This document shows positions 45,329-53,543 of a DNA stretch of 64,000 nt, one piece after another. The position numbers and the translations under genes were made by a program. Below the pieces are notes generated by a model. It saw only the letters and a program-made list of their open reading frames with translations. It ran no database searches and was not told the origin of the DNA. The first letter of the stretch is position 1; each line of letters opens with the position of its first letter. Origin of the DNA: Bacillus sp. UNC41MFS5 (lineage in GTDB: Bacteria; Bacillota; Bacilli; Bacillales_B; DSM-18226); contig NZ_KK366018.1 of the NCBI RefSeq assembly GCF_000686805.1, forward strand, positions 99,759 through 163,758, written 5' to 3'.

Positions 45329-45420
45329 TTCAACAGTAACCATAGGAGTCCTATGATGCCCGTTGAGCGAAAAAAACAAGACCAACGGTAACCATAGAAG
45401 CCCTCTAATGCCCGTTGGTC
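45329..45420. repeat. Two imperfect palindromic repeats with 52-bp period
   Basis: Two units of about 38 bp start with CAAC at 45331 and CAAC at 45383, 52 bp apart. Each begins CAAC-GTAACCATAG and ends with TGCCCGTTG, and can fold because the ends pair (CCAACGG with CCGTTGG). Sequence differs from the 7241-7502 array, but the 52-bp period is the same. Confidence 0.7.
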
Positions 45421-45485
45421 CAAAAATATCCCACCCATGGGAATCAGTGTAAGGTCTAAATGCTCATCAATAAGAAAATCAAAAA

Positions 45486-45510
45486 AAGACCGAGCACTTT
45501 GCTCGGTCTT
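45486..45510. terminator. Terminator of the VOC gene, bidirectional
   Basis: A 10-bp stem AAGACCGAGC / GCTCGGTCTT with a 5-nt loop; on the minus strand a T run follows. Confidence 0.9.
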
Positions 45511-45528
45511 CCTTTATTATTAAACCAA

Positions 45529-45957
45529 TTACATCACACTTTCACCATTATCATAATTAAATTGCCATTCAATTCCAAACTTATCTTTTAGGGAACCATA
45601 GCATTTGCTCCAGAAGGTTTCTTGAAGCTCCATGACTACCGTACCGCCTTCTTTCAGTTGGTTAAAATAAGAGCTAATCTTATCCAAGTCTTTATTAACA
45701 ATAGCTAGACTTATGTTATTACCTGCTACAAATGGCATACCAGGGAAAACATCAGAAAACATAACGTTACTTCCATCAATATTAAGCCTTGTATGCATGA
45801 CCAAGTCTTTTGCTTCTTCTGGAAGAGGGTAGTCTGAGTTCTGTGGCGCTCCCCCAAACGTCATAATTTGCGGCTTTTCTAAGCCAAATACCTCCGCATA
45901 AAATTCTGCTGCCTCACGACAGTTCCCATTAAAATTAAGATAAACATCAACAGACAT
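45529..45957 (-). CDS. VOC-superfamily protein (PhnB-like)
   Basis: This protein has 142 residues. The start MSVDVYLNFNGNCREAAEFY and the AEVFGLEKPQIMTFGGAPQN stretch belong to the PhnB/glyoxalase-like group, as does the end VMELQETFWSKCYGSLKDKF followed by GIEWQFNY. The fold is built from beta-alpha-beta-beta-beta modules. Relatives are often mislabelled as demethylubiquinone methyltransferases; no reaction is shown for most. AAAAGGGG lies before the ATG. A fragment of a similar protein lies at 58711-58824. Confidence 0.88.
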   Translation of the reverse strand: MSVDVYLNFNGNCREAAEFYAEVFGLEKPQIMTFGGAPQNSDYPLPEEAKDLVMHTRLNIDGSNVMFSDVFPGMPFVAGNNISLAIVNKDLDKISSYFNQLKEGGTVVMELQETFWSKCYGSLKDKFGIEWQFNYDNGESVM

Positions 45958-46134
45958 GTGTGATAACCCCTTTTATATAAAATTTAAACATTGGTAATTG
46001 TACCATTTACTGGACAAATTTCAAATATCCACTAAGTCCAAACTCCAAACCTGACCCTGATAAATAATTTAGTTTCCAAGCGAATACAATTTACAATCAT
46101 CCTATTTTGAATTTACAGAAAGAGGGTACGTGTG

Positions 46135-46458
46135 ATGAAATTCAAAATTCATCGTTGTAATTGTCGGAAATTATGGTCCATTCAAACGCGAAAATCGAAG
46201 TTTACAGCCATTTCTGTTCTCCTAGATGGAAGTTGGGGCACAGAATTGAAACCTCATCGGAAATATAACCCCAAAGGATTTGTGACGACAAACGCAAAAC
46301 AAGATATCATTGTCAATCCGACAGTAGAAGAAGTAGAGAAGTTTGAAAAAGTGGCAAAACTGATTTATGACAAAAAAAATGTTAATTTTAACGTGCACAA
46401 AGGCGAATCTTTATTCTTCGCCGAAGACGGCACATGTTATCTTCTAAAAAAATTGTAA
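46135..46458 (+). CDS. Hypothetical protein
   Basis: This protein has 107 residues from ATG 46135 (AGAGGG upstream). It starts MKFKIHRCNCRKLWSIQTRK, a basic stretch with a CxC pair, followed by a beta-rich middle (FTAISVLLDGSWGTELKPHR) and an end that looks like FAEDGTCYLLKKL. No signal or membrane helix is seen. Codon use looks normal. It converges on the esterase gene with only 11 bp between stops. I do not recognise the family. Confidence 0.6.
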   Translation: MKFKIHRCNCRKLWSIQTRKSKFTAISVLLDGSWGTELKPHRKYNPKGFVTTNAKQDIIVNPTVEEVEKFEKVAKLIYDKKNVNFNVHKGESLFFAEDGTCYLLKKL

Positions 46459-46469
46459 CTACTAAACCA

Positions 46470-47363
46470 TTAATATTTAAAATGCTTCTGAACAAATTCC
46501 CCAATTTCATCAATCGCTTGTTGACCTTCTGGTATGGCAAACGTTTGAAAAACATGCCACATCTCGTCCCATACTTTAAAGGTTACTTCCACACCTGCTT
46601 CACGTGCACGATCGACTAATCGGGCTGAATCACTTAAAAGGATTTCATCGTTACCTACATGAATCAACATCGTAGGAAGACCAGACAAATCCGCATAAAT
46701 GGGTGATACAAGGGGATGACTAAGATCCAAATCCCTGGTATACAAAGTTGGTATGGCTCGGGTTGCATCTGGTGATAACCATGGATCAACGTCGGCTCTA
46801 GTTTCCATTGATTCACCGGTACCTTCCAAATCTGTCCACGGAGACAATAGGACTGCCAAAGCTGGCAAGGCTTCATCCTCATCTTTTAAAGAAAGGAGCG
46901 TAGCAAGAGTTAAACCGCCGCCAGCCGAATCGCCTCCGATGATAATTTTATCAGGAGATATACCGGAGGAAACCAACCCGCGATATACTTTAACGGCATC
47001 CTCAATCGCAGCTGGAAATGGGTTTTCTGGTGCAAGTCGATATTCAGGAACTAAAACCCGTGCGGCCGTTGACTGTGATAGTTTTGAAGCCAGGTATCTA
47101 TGAGTGTTGCAGCTTCCCATTATGTATGCTCCGCCATGAAGATAAAGAAACACTCGGTCTTCGACAGCATTAGGTGCGATGACCCATTCTGCCGTGATGT
47201 CCTCAATCTTTGTTTTCTCCACTATGATATCCGGTGCCACAGGGGTTAAGGAGGACAATGCTTCTAGGCCCTGCCTTGCTATTTCAATGTCAGTTCCTGC
47301 TGTTTGGCTTGCTTTTGCTGTCATTAAATATTGTCTAACTAGTAAACTTTCTTGACTTGCCAT
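46470..47363 (-). CDS. Alpha/beta hydrolase, hormone-sensitive-lipase family esterase
   Basis: This protein has 297 residues. The oxyanion motif is YLHGGAYIMGS (about 73-83), the nucleophile elbow is GGDSAGGGLT (Ser about 145), the acid is Asp in HVGNDEIL and the base is His in EMWHVFQTF. This set defines the HSL/acetyl-esterase group acting on short-chain esters. No signal peptide is seen, so it is cytoplasmic. AAAGGAG precedes the ATG. It is a single gene. Confidence 0.9.
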   Translation of the reverse strand: MASQESLLVRQYLMTAKASQTAGTDIEIARQGLEALSSLTPVAPDIIVEKTKIEDITAEWVIAPNAVEDRVFLYLHGGAYIMGSCNTHRYLASKLSQSTAARVLVPEYRLAPENPFPAAIEDAVKVYRGLVSSGISPDKIIIGGDSAGGGLTLATLLSLKDEDEALPALAVLLSPWTDLEGTGESMETRADVDPWLSPDATRAIPTLYTRDLDLSHPLVSPIYADLSGLPTMLIHVGNDEILLSDSARLVDRAREAGVEVTFKVWDEMWHVFQTFAIPEGQQAIDEIGEFVQKHFKY

Positions 47364-47514
47364 GACGATTTTCTCCTTTCAACCTAAAATGTAAGCGCGT
47401 ACATATAGTTATTTCTCTATGATTCCTTAAATTCCTCTACAATTTTACAACAATTTTATGAACGAAAAGCCCTGCACCAAAAAATTAGCTAGTTAAAAAA
47501 AGGTGGGTACAGAG

Positions 47515-47721
47515 ATGAAATGTAATCAATGTCAAAATGAAATGATAAAAGATTGTAAAGTTAATGTTGAATTTGATACGTCTGGGATTAGAATAAGTAA
47601 AAAAGGGAAAGGTTTTTTCAACAAAGTATCTGCAAAAGCTAAAGCAGCCGTTTGTTCAAATTGTGGTTATGTAGCTTTCTACATTGATGAATATAAAGAG
47701 TTTAGTGAGCAGGATAGATAA
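47515..47721 (+). CDS. Small zinc-ribbon protein
   Basis: The protein has 68 residues from the ATG at 47515 (AAAGGTGGG upstream). Two CxxC pairs, MKCNQCQNEM at the start and AVCSNCGYVAFY near the end, make a zinc ribbon. The middle is basic (RISKKGKGFFNKVSAKAKA). Such small proteins bind zinc and sometimes nucleic acid; no function is known. It is a single gene. Confidence 0.75.
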   Translation: MKCNQCQNEMIKDCKVNVEFDTSGIRISKKGKGFFNKVSAKAKAAVCSNCGYVAFYIDEYKEFSEQDR

Positions 47722-47806
47722 TTATTTAGCCGAGCGAATGTTCGATAAGAATAGTCGATTCTTATACTAACGAGTACTTTACTTCAATAAGGAGTAAGGC
47801 TTTTTT

Positions 47807-47841
47807 CTTATTCAACTAAAGGAGCAGGTTTGTTGAAGAAG
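47807..47841. repeat. 35-bp imperfect palindrome, copy 1
   Basis: It starts CTTATTCAACTAAAGGAG and ends TTGTTGAAGAAG; the arms pair imperfectly. A sister copy of equal length lies at 48480-48514. The 47722-47933 interval otherwise shows no gene. Confidence 0.55.
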
Positions 47842-47933
47842 GTATTTGTAATCAAATATTGAATAATTAGTTATATATACAAAAAATGTAAAAGTTTTAG
47901 ATTTGAGTTAATTAATACAAAGGAAGAATTAAA

Positions 47934-48434
47934 TTGAGCGAACTTAAACTGATTAATACTTACAAAAACGAACTTCAAAATTACTCTTTGGCACAGCTAA
48001 GATATATATCTGAAGAAGCGGTTTGGTCTATTGGGCAAATGTATGACCATTTAATCCTTGTTGCCCATGAGTATCTAGATAATATGGAAACATGTGCTAC
48101 CTTAAATAATGAACAACTCCTTGGGAAAACGGAGTTTGGTGAGCATTTATATAAAATCGGAGGGTTTCCACCAATTAAAATTAAATTACCGGATGAACTA
48201 AATGCTCCACCTAATAATTCAGATAGCAAGGACGATCTTATCAGCAGAATCGATCAAGTAATTCTAAGGTTGAGCCAATGGGAATCGAAAGTGGATAATA
48301 TAAACCCAAATTATAAAGGCGAGCATGGAGGGTTCGGCTGGCTGAATGCCAGGGAATGGTATGATTTAGTTGGTATGCATTTTCGTCATCACTTGCGCCA
48401 AAAGGATGAGTTAGAACAAAGGCTTGTTAAGTAA
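47934..48434 (+). CDS. DinB-family protein
   Basis: This protein has 166 residues and starts at TTG 47934 after AAAGGAAG. It has the four-helix DinB pattern with histidines that bind a divalent metal: QMYDHLILVAHEYL (first His) and DLVGMHFRHHLRQKDEL (last pair). The WSIGQMYDHL stretch is the DinB_2/YfiT-like mark. Members include thiol transferases such as bacillithiol S-transferases, but others have no known activity. It is cytoplasmic and a single gene. Confidence 0.8.
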   Translation: MSELKLINTYKNELQNYSLAQLRYISEEAVWSIGQMYDHLILVAHEYLDNMETCATLNNEQLLGKTEFGEHLYKIGGFPPIKIKLPDELNAPPNNSDSKDDLISRIDQVILRLSQWESKVDNINPNYKGEHGGFGWLNAREWYDLVGMHFRHHLRQKDELEQRLVK

Positions 48435-48479
48435 CGGGTGTGTAAGTTAAGGATAGGATTGCTTTGTCGAGCCTGTTTC

Positions 48480-48514
48480 CTTATTCAAGTAACGGAGTGC
48501 TTTAGTAAAATAAG
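48480..48514. repeat. 35-bp imperfect palindrome, copy 2
   Basis: It begins CTTATTCAAGTAACGGAG and ends TTAGTAAAATAAG. The first 18 bases equal copy 1 at 16 positions. It lies after the DinB gene. Confidence 0.55.
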
Positions 48515-48521
48515 ATAATAC

Positions 48522-48560
48522 AAAAAAGGCATAGAGTTGAAAATAACTCTACGCCTTTTT
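48522..48560. terminator. Bidirectional terminator
   Basis: Stem AAAAAAGGC-A-TAGAGTT / AACTCTACGCCTTTTT with one mismatch and a short loop, between convergent genes. Confidence 0.85.
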
Positions 48561-48571
48561 CGCCTTAAAGA

Positions 48572-48964
48572 TTATCTAGGCGTTATTGGCTTAACGCTAA
48601 TAGCTGGGGAGGTAGTCGAAATAATACATCCTTCTAAATGATCGGAATTTAACAAGCCTAAATTTAGAGCTGCCTTAATTTTTACATCATCAGGCTTTTT
48701 CACTACCTGGAGGAGATCGTTCATCTGTAACTCTTCTAATCTTTTAATGGTTTCAGCTTCATCATATTTTTCAGTTTTGCGAATTTGCCGTTGGAGCTTA
48801 TAGCCGCTAATGGTAATTTCACCTTTGTGATCTGTACCCACTAGATGATTAAAGTAATTTTGAAAAGCATCCTTTAATGCATTCATTTCCATCTCTATTT
48901 CTTTCTTCTGCTTATTTAACTCGTAATACTTCACCAACATTTCACCTGTAATCTGATTCCTCAT
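48572..48964 (-). CDS. Hypothetical coiled-coil protein
   Basis: This protein has 130 residues, with AGGAGGG before the ATG. The N-terminus is a likely coiled coil (YYELNKQKKEIEMEMNALKD). A beta hairpin (GEITISGYKLQRQIRKTEKY) and a helical LKRLEEL-like segment follow. The pattern of a coiled coil plus a hairpin plus KPDDVKIKAAL resembles small phage or prophage nucleic-acid proteins, but I cannot name a family. It is a single gene. Confidence 0.6.
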   Translation of the reverse strand: MRNQITGEMLVKYYELNKQKKEIEMEMNALKDAFQNYFNHLVGTDHKGEITISGYKLQRQIRKTEKYDEAETIKRLEELQMNDLLQVVKKPDDVKIKAALNLGLLNSDHLEGCIISTTSPAISVKPITPR

Positions 48965-49133
48965 TTGTACCCTCCTCTAGTTGCGAACATATATTCTTAT
49001 TTTATGATTTACCTCTTCAAAAAAGAACCTGAAAAAGTGGGAGAAGCAAAAAACATTTGCTTTCTTGTTTAGTTAATGGCAAGCTATATAAAGAGTAAAA
49101 ACTTCATTGGAAAGAATTAAATAGGTGATTAAC

Positions 49134-49541
49134 ATGATTGAGATTAAGACATCCAAGCTTAGTGATGGGGAATTAAATAGAGGGGTATTTGCGACTCGTG
49201 ATATTACAAAAGGGGAGCTGATTCATGAAGCACCCGTTATTCCTTATCCAAATGAGGAGCATGTTCATATTGAAAAAACACTGCTGGCTGATTATGCATT
49301 TGAATATGGAATCAACCACACTGCACTTCTTTTAGGATATGGGATGCTATTTAACCATTCATATGAGCCGAATGCTACGTATGAAATTAATTTTCCAAAT
49401 CACACGTTCGATTTCTACGCATACAAAGATATCAAAGCAGGGGAAGAAATCCTGATCAACTATAATGGGGAAGAGGACAATAATGACCCGCTTTGGTTCA
49501 ATAAAGATGATTCGGATAATGGAGAAAAGGACAGATTATAG
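49134..49541 (+). CDS. SET-domain protein
   Basis: The protein has 135 residues from the ATG at 49134 (AGGTGA 6 nt upstream). SET motifs are visible: RGVFATRDITKGELIHEAPV at the start, GMLFNHSYEPNATYEI (the NHS-x2-PN cofactor motif) and YKDIKAGEEILINYNGE at the end (the catalytic tyrosine motif). The length is the SET core with no pre- or post-SET zinc part. SET proteins methylate lysines with S-adenosylmethionine; bacterial targets are largely unknown. It is cytoplasmic and a single gene. Confidence 0.88.
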   Translation: MIEIKTSKLSDGELNRGVFATRDITKGELIHEAPVIPYPNEEHVHIEKTLLADYAFEYGINHTALLLGYGMLFNHSYEPNATYEINFPNHTFDFYAYKDIKAGEEILINYNGEEDNNDPLWFNKDDSDNGEKDRL

Positions 49542-49569
49542 CAGCATCGCTGCTTAATCTGTCCTTTTT
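49529..49569 (+). terminator. Rho-independent terminator overlapping the SET gene end
   Basis: A 10-bp stem GGACAGATTA / TAATCTGTCC with an inner AGCAGC / GCTGCT pairing, followed by five T. The left arm contains the stop codon. Confidence 0.92.
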
Positions 49570-49745
49570 CTTTGCTAAAAATGTCAATCAGTAAAAATAA
49601 ACCGCAGTATTAATACTGGAATAATCATAGGACTTTAGAAATATGATGTCATTGGGCATGTTTTATTTTTACCTAGAGATTGCCAGAATACCGCTCAATC
49701 AAATAGAAAGGCAATCCCCTAGGAAACTACCAAAGGGGTGAAAGC

Positions 49746-50090
49746 TTGAAAAGGATTATCGGTTTGGGTTTATTTATTTTAATGATTGGTTTATTGAGTG
49801 CTTGTAGCGATGATGATTCCTCAAAAGAACCTACAAGTAAACCTGCTAGTGAACCTGCAACAGCATCTGCAGGAGATGACATTTTTCAAAAAAGCTGTAT
49901 CACGTGCCATAGTTCCGGCGACATTACAGGTGGTCAAGTAAAACTAGATTCAGCGAAAATCCATGCCGATTTTCAAAAGAAAGAAGAGCTTTTAGGTTTT
50001 ATTCAAAAGAATATGCCTAAGTCTGCACCCGGTTCATTATCAAAGGAACAATATGATGCTGTTGTAAATTATCTATGGGATCAAAAGTAA
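49746..50090 (+). CDS. Lipoprotein cytochrome c (c-551 type)
   Basis: This protein has 114 residues and starts at TTG 49746 after AAAGGGGTG. The signal peptide ends in a lipobox LLSAC (Cys 20). A Ser/Thr/Pro/Ala linker leads to one haem site, CITCH (about 51-55). The axial methionine is probably in QKNMPKSAPG, and the family end is LSKEQYDAVVNYLWDQK. This is the short membrane-anchored cytochrome c-550/551 type (CccA/CccB relatives) that passes electrons to terminal oxidases on the outer face of the membrane. It is a single gene with a terminator. Confidence 0.9.
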   Translation: MKRIIGLGLFILMIGLLSACSDDDSSKEPTSKPASEPATASAGDDIFQKSCITCHSSGDITGGQVKLDSAKIHADFQKKEELLGFIQKNMPKSAPGSLSKEQYDAVVNYLWDQK

Positions 50091-50116
50091 AAGTACCTAA
50101 AGCATAAATAAACGTG

Positions 50117-50145
50117 ATAGTCCGGGCCTCTTCCGGGCTATTTTG
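50117..50145 (+). terminator. Rho-independent terminator of the cytochrome gene
   Basis: A 9-bp stem ATAGTCCGG / CCGGGCTAT with one G-U pair and a 7-nt loop, then TTTTGTTT. Confidence 0.8.
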
Positions 50146-50243
50146 TTTCGATTCGATGAATAGTGCGCTTCCGGGCCACTAAAATTTCAATTATTCGAAA
50201 TATCTGTTATTATTAGGTGGTCCAGAGACCGGACATGCGATTA

Positions 50244-50837
50244 CTAGCAATTTTGTAAAAGTGGATGGCACGATGGATATTTATAGTACTGCCTGATAGC
50301 TAGGGAAATCCCTTTCGCAATATTTGTGGCCATTGTGTAAATAAGATGAAGGTTCGTGGATAGTAGAGAACATTCTAATGTCGGATCATTTTCCAACACA
50401 ACCCCCATAATACTGCAGTCACCAATCGCGGGAAGTTTTTTTCCTAAACCGGACCCAGGCAGGAGGGACCCGTCACGAACCACGATGGAATTAACGATTC
50501 TTTCTGAACCGAGAACACTGTCGATAGCAATGACAAAACTATTTTGGGGCAGAGTAATCTGTGAAACCTTAGGGACAAGTGTTTGTCCATCTAAGGGTGA
50601 CTGTAGATTCCCGACTACTGTTAAGTGTTGAGGATATAGATTATGAAGCAAGGTACCAACAAATGGACCAAGACTGTCACCATTTATTATATTTGAACCT
50701 ATTCCAATCACGAAAATATGTTCTGTTCCTTCCGGAATAATAGAATGTAAGCTGTCGCGAATAAATAATGGTGCTAACTTATGATTAAATGGAATAATTT
50801 TTTCAAACAAATCGAGCCTAACGTTCAAAGCGTTCAT
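50244..50837 (-). CDS. yyaC: YyaC-family spore protease-like protein (DUF1256)
   Basis: The protein has 197 residues from the ATG at 50837 (GGGGGA upstream); a TTG five codons earlier is less likely. The sequence IFVIGIGSNIINGDSLGPFV, GNLQSPLDGQTL, FVIAIDSVLGS and PGSGLGKKLPAIGDCSIMGV match the DUF1256/YyaC family. It has the fold of the germination protease Gpr and of hydrogenase maturation proteases; the paired Asp residues in NGDSLGP and AIDS are the likely catalytic ones. It is a sporulation-linked family and its substrate is not known. It is a single gene. Confidence 0.87.
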   Translation of the reverse strand: MNALNVRLDLFEKIIPFNHKLAPLFIRDSLHSIIPEGTEHIFVIGIGSNIINGDSLGPFVGTLLHNLYPQHLTVVGNLQSPLDGQTLVPKVSQITLPQNSFVIAIDSVLGSERIVNSIVVRDGSLLPGSGLGKKLPAIGDCSIMGVVLENDPTLECSLLSTNLHLIYTMATNIAKGISLAIRQYYKYPSCHPLLQNC

Positions 50838-50971
50838 CTTTATTTCCCCCAAGCCCCAAAATGCGAATTAGTAATCTAGCAAATTTCATAGTTTTCTGAT
50901 AATGTTTAAATATTCTGCATTTATTAAAATTACCCTTCTATATTATATTAAAAACCTGGAGGAATTTACTT

Positions 50972-51409
50972 ATGATTATTCAAAAAGCAACGATAAATGA
51001 ATTGGGGTCGTTAACAGAATTATTTGATTTATATCGTGTCTTTTATGAGCAAAAGTCTGATTTGGAGGGTGCACAAGCGTTTTTAAAAGCTAGATTAGTG
51101 AACGAAGAATCTATTGTTTTTTTGGCGTTTGAAAGGAATCATCCTGTTGGTTTTGTTCAGTTGTATCCAACCTTTTCGTCTGTAAGTATGAAGCGGTCAT
51201 GGGTACTAAATGATTTGTATGTGAAGGAACAGTACCGTGGAAAGGGTGCTGGAGAACAATTAATAAATAAGGCGATTCAGTTTGCAAAGGAAACAGGAGC
51301 AAAAGGCATTATGCTGGAAACAGGTAAGGGAAATCACAATGCACAGCGGCTCTATGAAAAAATTGGTTTTGAAAAAGAATCAAATTATTTTTATTATTAT
51401 TCCATTTAA
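50972..51409 (+). CDS. GNAT-family N-acetyltransferase
   Basis: This protein has 145 residues. Motif A is VLNDLYVKEQYRGKGAGEQL (Q/R-x-x-G-x-G/A) and motif B is NHNAQRLYEKIGFEKESNYF. The start MIIQKATINELGSLTELFDL is typical of single-domain GNAT proteins. CTGGAGG precedes the ATG. The substrate is unknown. Confidence 0.88.
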   Translation: MIIQKATINELGSLTELFDLYRVFYEQKSDLEGAQAFLKARLVNEESIVFLAFERNHPVGFVQLYPTFSSVSMKRSWVLNDLYVKEQYRGKGAGEQLINKAIQFAKETGAKGIMLETGKGNHNAQRLYEKIGFEKESNYFYYYSI

Positions 51410-51437
51410 AAAAGGATGCTAGCAGTGGCATCCTTTT
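51410..51437. terminator. Bidirectional terminator
   Basis: A 10-bp stem AAAAGGATGC / GCATCCTTTT with an 8-nt loop between the GNAT gene and the convergent channel gene. Confidence 0.88.
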
Positions 51438-51451
51438 CGTGTGCGGTAACT

Positions 51452-52498
51452 CTATTGTAGAAGAGAAATGGTCTCTTTATCACATATCACAAAAAGTTGG
51501 GCGTCTTCAGGGATATTACTATCTAGCTTTTGATTTATATGAAGGTCACCTCGGTCTGCCACAAGGGTTGCCCCTTTATTAAGAAGGTCCTCAAAGGCAT
51601 TCCGATAGGTCTTCCATTCAGGTCGTGTAGGAATTTCATACATGGCTTCTCCATATTGAATGCTCATTAATTCAGAATACATATGAGTGACACCGTGGGA
51701 AAATAATGATCTTACTGCAGCGTGTGAGATCATTTCTTGAGTAGGAATAAACTCATCGACATTTACATGCTCAAATAACCGGATGTGCTTTTGATTAATC
51801 ACTTCGGCAGTAACGTGAATCGATTTATGTAATTTTTCTTCTATGGAAGTAATGGCCGTTGCAATTAATAGGGTTTTTCCATCAACTAGTACTTGGTCAG
51901 GAGTTGCATAATTATCCTGGGTAATTTGGTCGGCAAAAATAATTACTCCCTTTGCAGTCGGTAGATTTGCATTAAAAAGGGTTTCTTCATGGGTGGCATC
52001 TCCACGGACATAATATAGACGCTTTTCCATTAAGGGGGCTTTTTCTAAATTATCAATGATGACAATTTCTATTTTTTTATCCGTTTTTAGAATTTCTTCG
52101 ATGGCTAATTTCGATTTCGCACTCCAACCAATCAAAATGATATGGTCTTTTCCTGTATACTTCATATTGCCTCCAACTTTCATTTTATCAACTAGAAAGA
52201 CAGAATTGAAAATTTTTCCGATAAGCACACTGACAAGTCCGATTCCAGTAATATAAAGGAAGATTGTATACACCTTACCAGCATGCGTAACAGGGGCATA
52301 GTCTCCAAATCCTACGGTGGCCAGTGTGGTCAAAACCCAATAAATAGAGGTAATATATGTTTTAAATGTTTTCGGTTCAATTATATAAATTCCTAAGGCT
52401 GCCATTAATATGTATAAAAAGACAAATGGAATAAAAATTTTATCCCGAACCTTTATTAATTGATAAAGTATTTTTCTCATTTTCATCCCCATATGCAT
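51452..52498 (-). CDS. Potassium channel with C-terminal TrkA-N (RCK) domain
   Basis: This protein has 348 residues, or fewer if one of the inner ATG codons at 52489 or 52480 is used. Two membrane helices flank a pore loop with the selectivity filter LATVGFGDYAP (about 62-72). The cytoplasmic part is an RCK/TrkA-N Rossmann domain (HIILIGWSAKSKLAIEEIL and IVIIDNL). The layout is that of MthK and Bacillus YugO, whose channel works in electrical signalling of biofilms. It conducts K+ and is gated by ligand or Ca2+ at the RCK ring. It is a single gene. Confidence 0.9.
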   Translation of the reverse strand: MHMGMKMRKILYQLIKVRDKIFIPFVFLYILMAALGIYIIEPKTFKTYITSIYWVLTTLATVGFGDYAPVTHAGKVYTIFLYITGIGLVSVLIGKIFNSVFLVDKMKVGGNMKYTGKDHIILIGWSAKSKLAIEEILKTDKKIEIVIIDNLEKAPLMEKRLYYVRGDATHEETLFNANLPTAKGVIIFADQITQDNYATPDQVLVDGKTLLIATAITSIEEKLHKSIHVTAEVINQKHIRLFEHVNVDEFIPTQEMISHAAVRSLFSHGVTHMYSELMSIQYGEAMYEIPTRPEWKTYRNAFEDLLNKGATLVADRGDLHINQKLDSNIPEDAQLFVICDKETISLLQ

Positions 52499-52591
52499 CC
52501 AACCCTATCTATATCAAGTAAATATTACTTATATTTCCCTATTTTTGTAGATTAATGAAATATTATCAGGTGCTTTGACCATTTTTTCCAT

Positions 52592-52621
52592 AAAAAAAGG
52601 AAAGTGGCCGAACCACTTTCC
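52592..52621 (-). terminator. Terminator of the SRAP gene
   Basis: Stem GGAAAGTGG / CCACTTTCC with a 5-nt loop. On the minus strand a run of T follows. It lies 121 bp after the SRAP stop; the interval between shows no gene. Confidence 0.85.
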
Positions 52622-52741
52622 TAAAGAAGGAAAACTTTTATGGGTTAGTACATCATATGTAGCAGCTTGTACATGCATGTAGTAAACCTGTCCATATTAA
52701 AAAAATATTTTTAAAAAAGAGGCCTATTTTTTTTAAAAGGA

Positions 52742-53419
52742 TTAGCAGATTTTTTGAATAAGCTCGATTGAGTTATTTTTGGGTGAGTTAACTAAGGAAG
52801 AAACTTCGTACGTCTCCATTAGGCTTTCATCGAATGGGACGAGTAGTTTATTTAAATCATTGGGATTTGACCCGGATGGATCCAGCCAGATTTTTTCATC
52901 GTCCGGCTTCAAAATAACGGGCATTCGATCATGTATATCTTTCATTAGGTCATTGGGTCCAGTTGTAATGACAGAACAAGTATAGAGTGTTTTTCCTTCT
53001 GGAGATTTCCAAGCTTCCCATATACCCGCCATGGCAAACAAATCATCAGACTTTAGTTTAATCCGCATGGGGGTTTTGCTTTTATCCTCATGCCGCTTCC
53101 ATTCATAAAAGCTGTCAGCAATGACTAGACAGCGCTTTTTTTGGAAAGCTTTACGAAAGCTTGGTTTTTCGGCCAAAGTTTCTGCGCGTGCATTAATCAT
53201 TTTATGGCCAATGGCCGGATCTTTTGCCCAAGGCGGAACCAAACCCCATTTTAAAAATCCCATCCGATTAGACTTCCCATCATTTATGACAGCATGGACG
53301 GCCTGGGAGGGAGCAATGTTAAAACTTGGCTCATAATTTTCTTGTTCAATAAAGGCTTGGATTTCGAAACGATCGATGATTTCTTCGAACGTTGCTGTTA
53401 ATGTGAATCGGCCGCACAT
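52742..53419 (-). CDS. SOS response-associated peptidase (SRAP, YedK/HMCES type)
   Basis: This protein has 225 residues. It starts MCGRFTLT; Cys2 becomes the N-terminal nucleophile that links to abasic DNA sites. Other family residues are NIAPSQ (Asn), INARAETLAEKPSFRKAF, RCLVIADSFYEWK (Glu in the active site) and IHDRMPVIL (His). The protein protects single-stranded abasic DNA by a thiazolidine cross-link. It is cytoplasmic and a single gene. Confidence 0.93.
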   Translation of the reverse strand: MCGRFTLTATFEEIIDRFEIQAFIEQENYEPSFNIAPSQAVHAVINDGKSNRMGFLKWGLVPPWAKDPAIGHKMINARAETLAEKPSFRKAFQKKRCLVIADSFYEWKRHEDKSKTPMRIKLKSDDLFAMAGIWEAWKSPEGKTLYTCSVITTGPNDLMKDIHDRMPVILKPDDEKIWLDPSGSNPNDLNKLLVPFDESLMETYEVSSLVNSPKNNSIELIQKIC

Positions 53420-53499
53420 ATCATTTACACCTCACGATTTGGATATTTATATTGTAGCAAACTTCATGGATAAAAATCCTTTCTAAACGGTGTAGAATG

Positions 53500-53537
53500 A
53501 AAAGAAGACCGCTATTATTGAAAAGCGGTCTTCTTTT
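53500..53537 (-). terminator. Terminator of the tre operon
   Basis: A 14-bp stem AAAAGAAGACCGCT / AGCGGTCTTCTTTT. The arm itself supplies T on the minus strand. It lies 6 bp after the treR stop. Confidence 0.82.
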
Positions 53538-53543
53538 CTGAAA

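Noticed and set aside
52640..52735. A short Cys-rich peptide gene on the minus strand
   Set aside because: The frame is broken by TGA after about ten codons and has no ribosome site.
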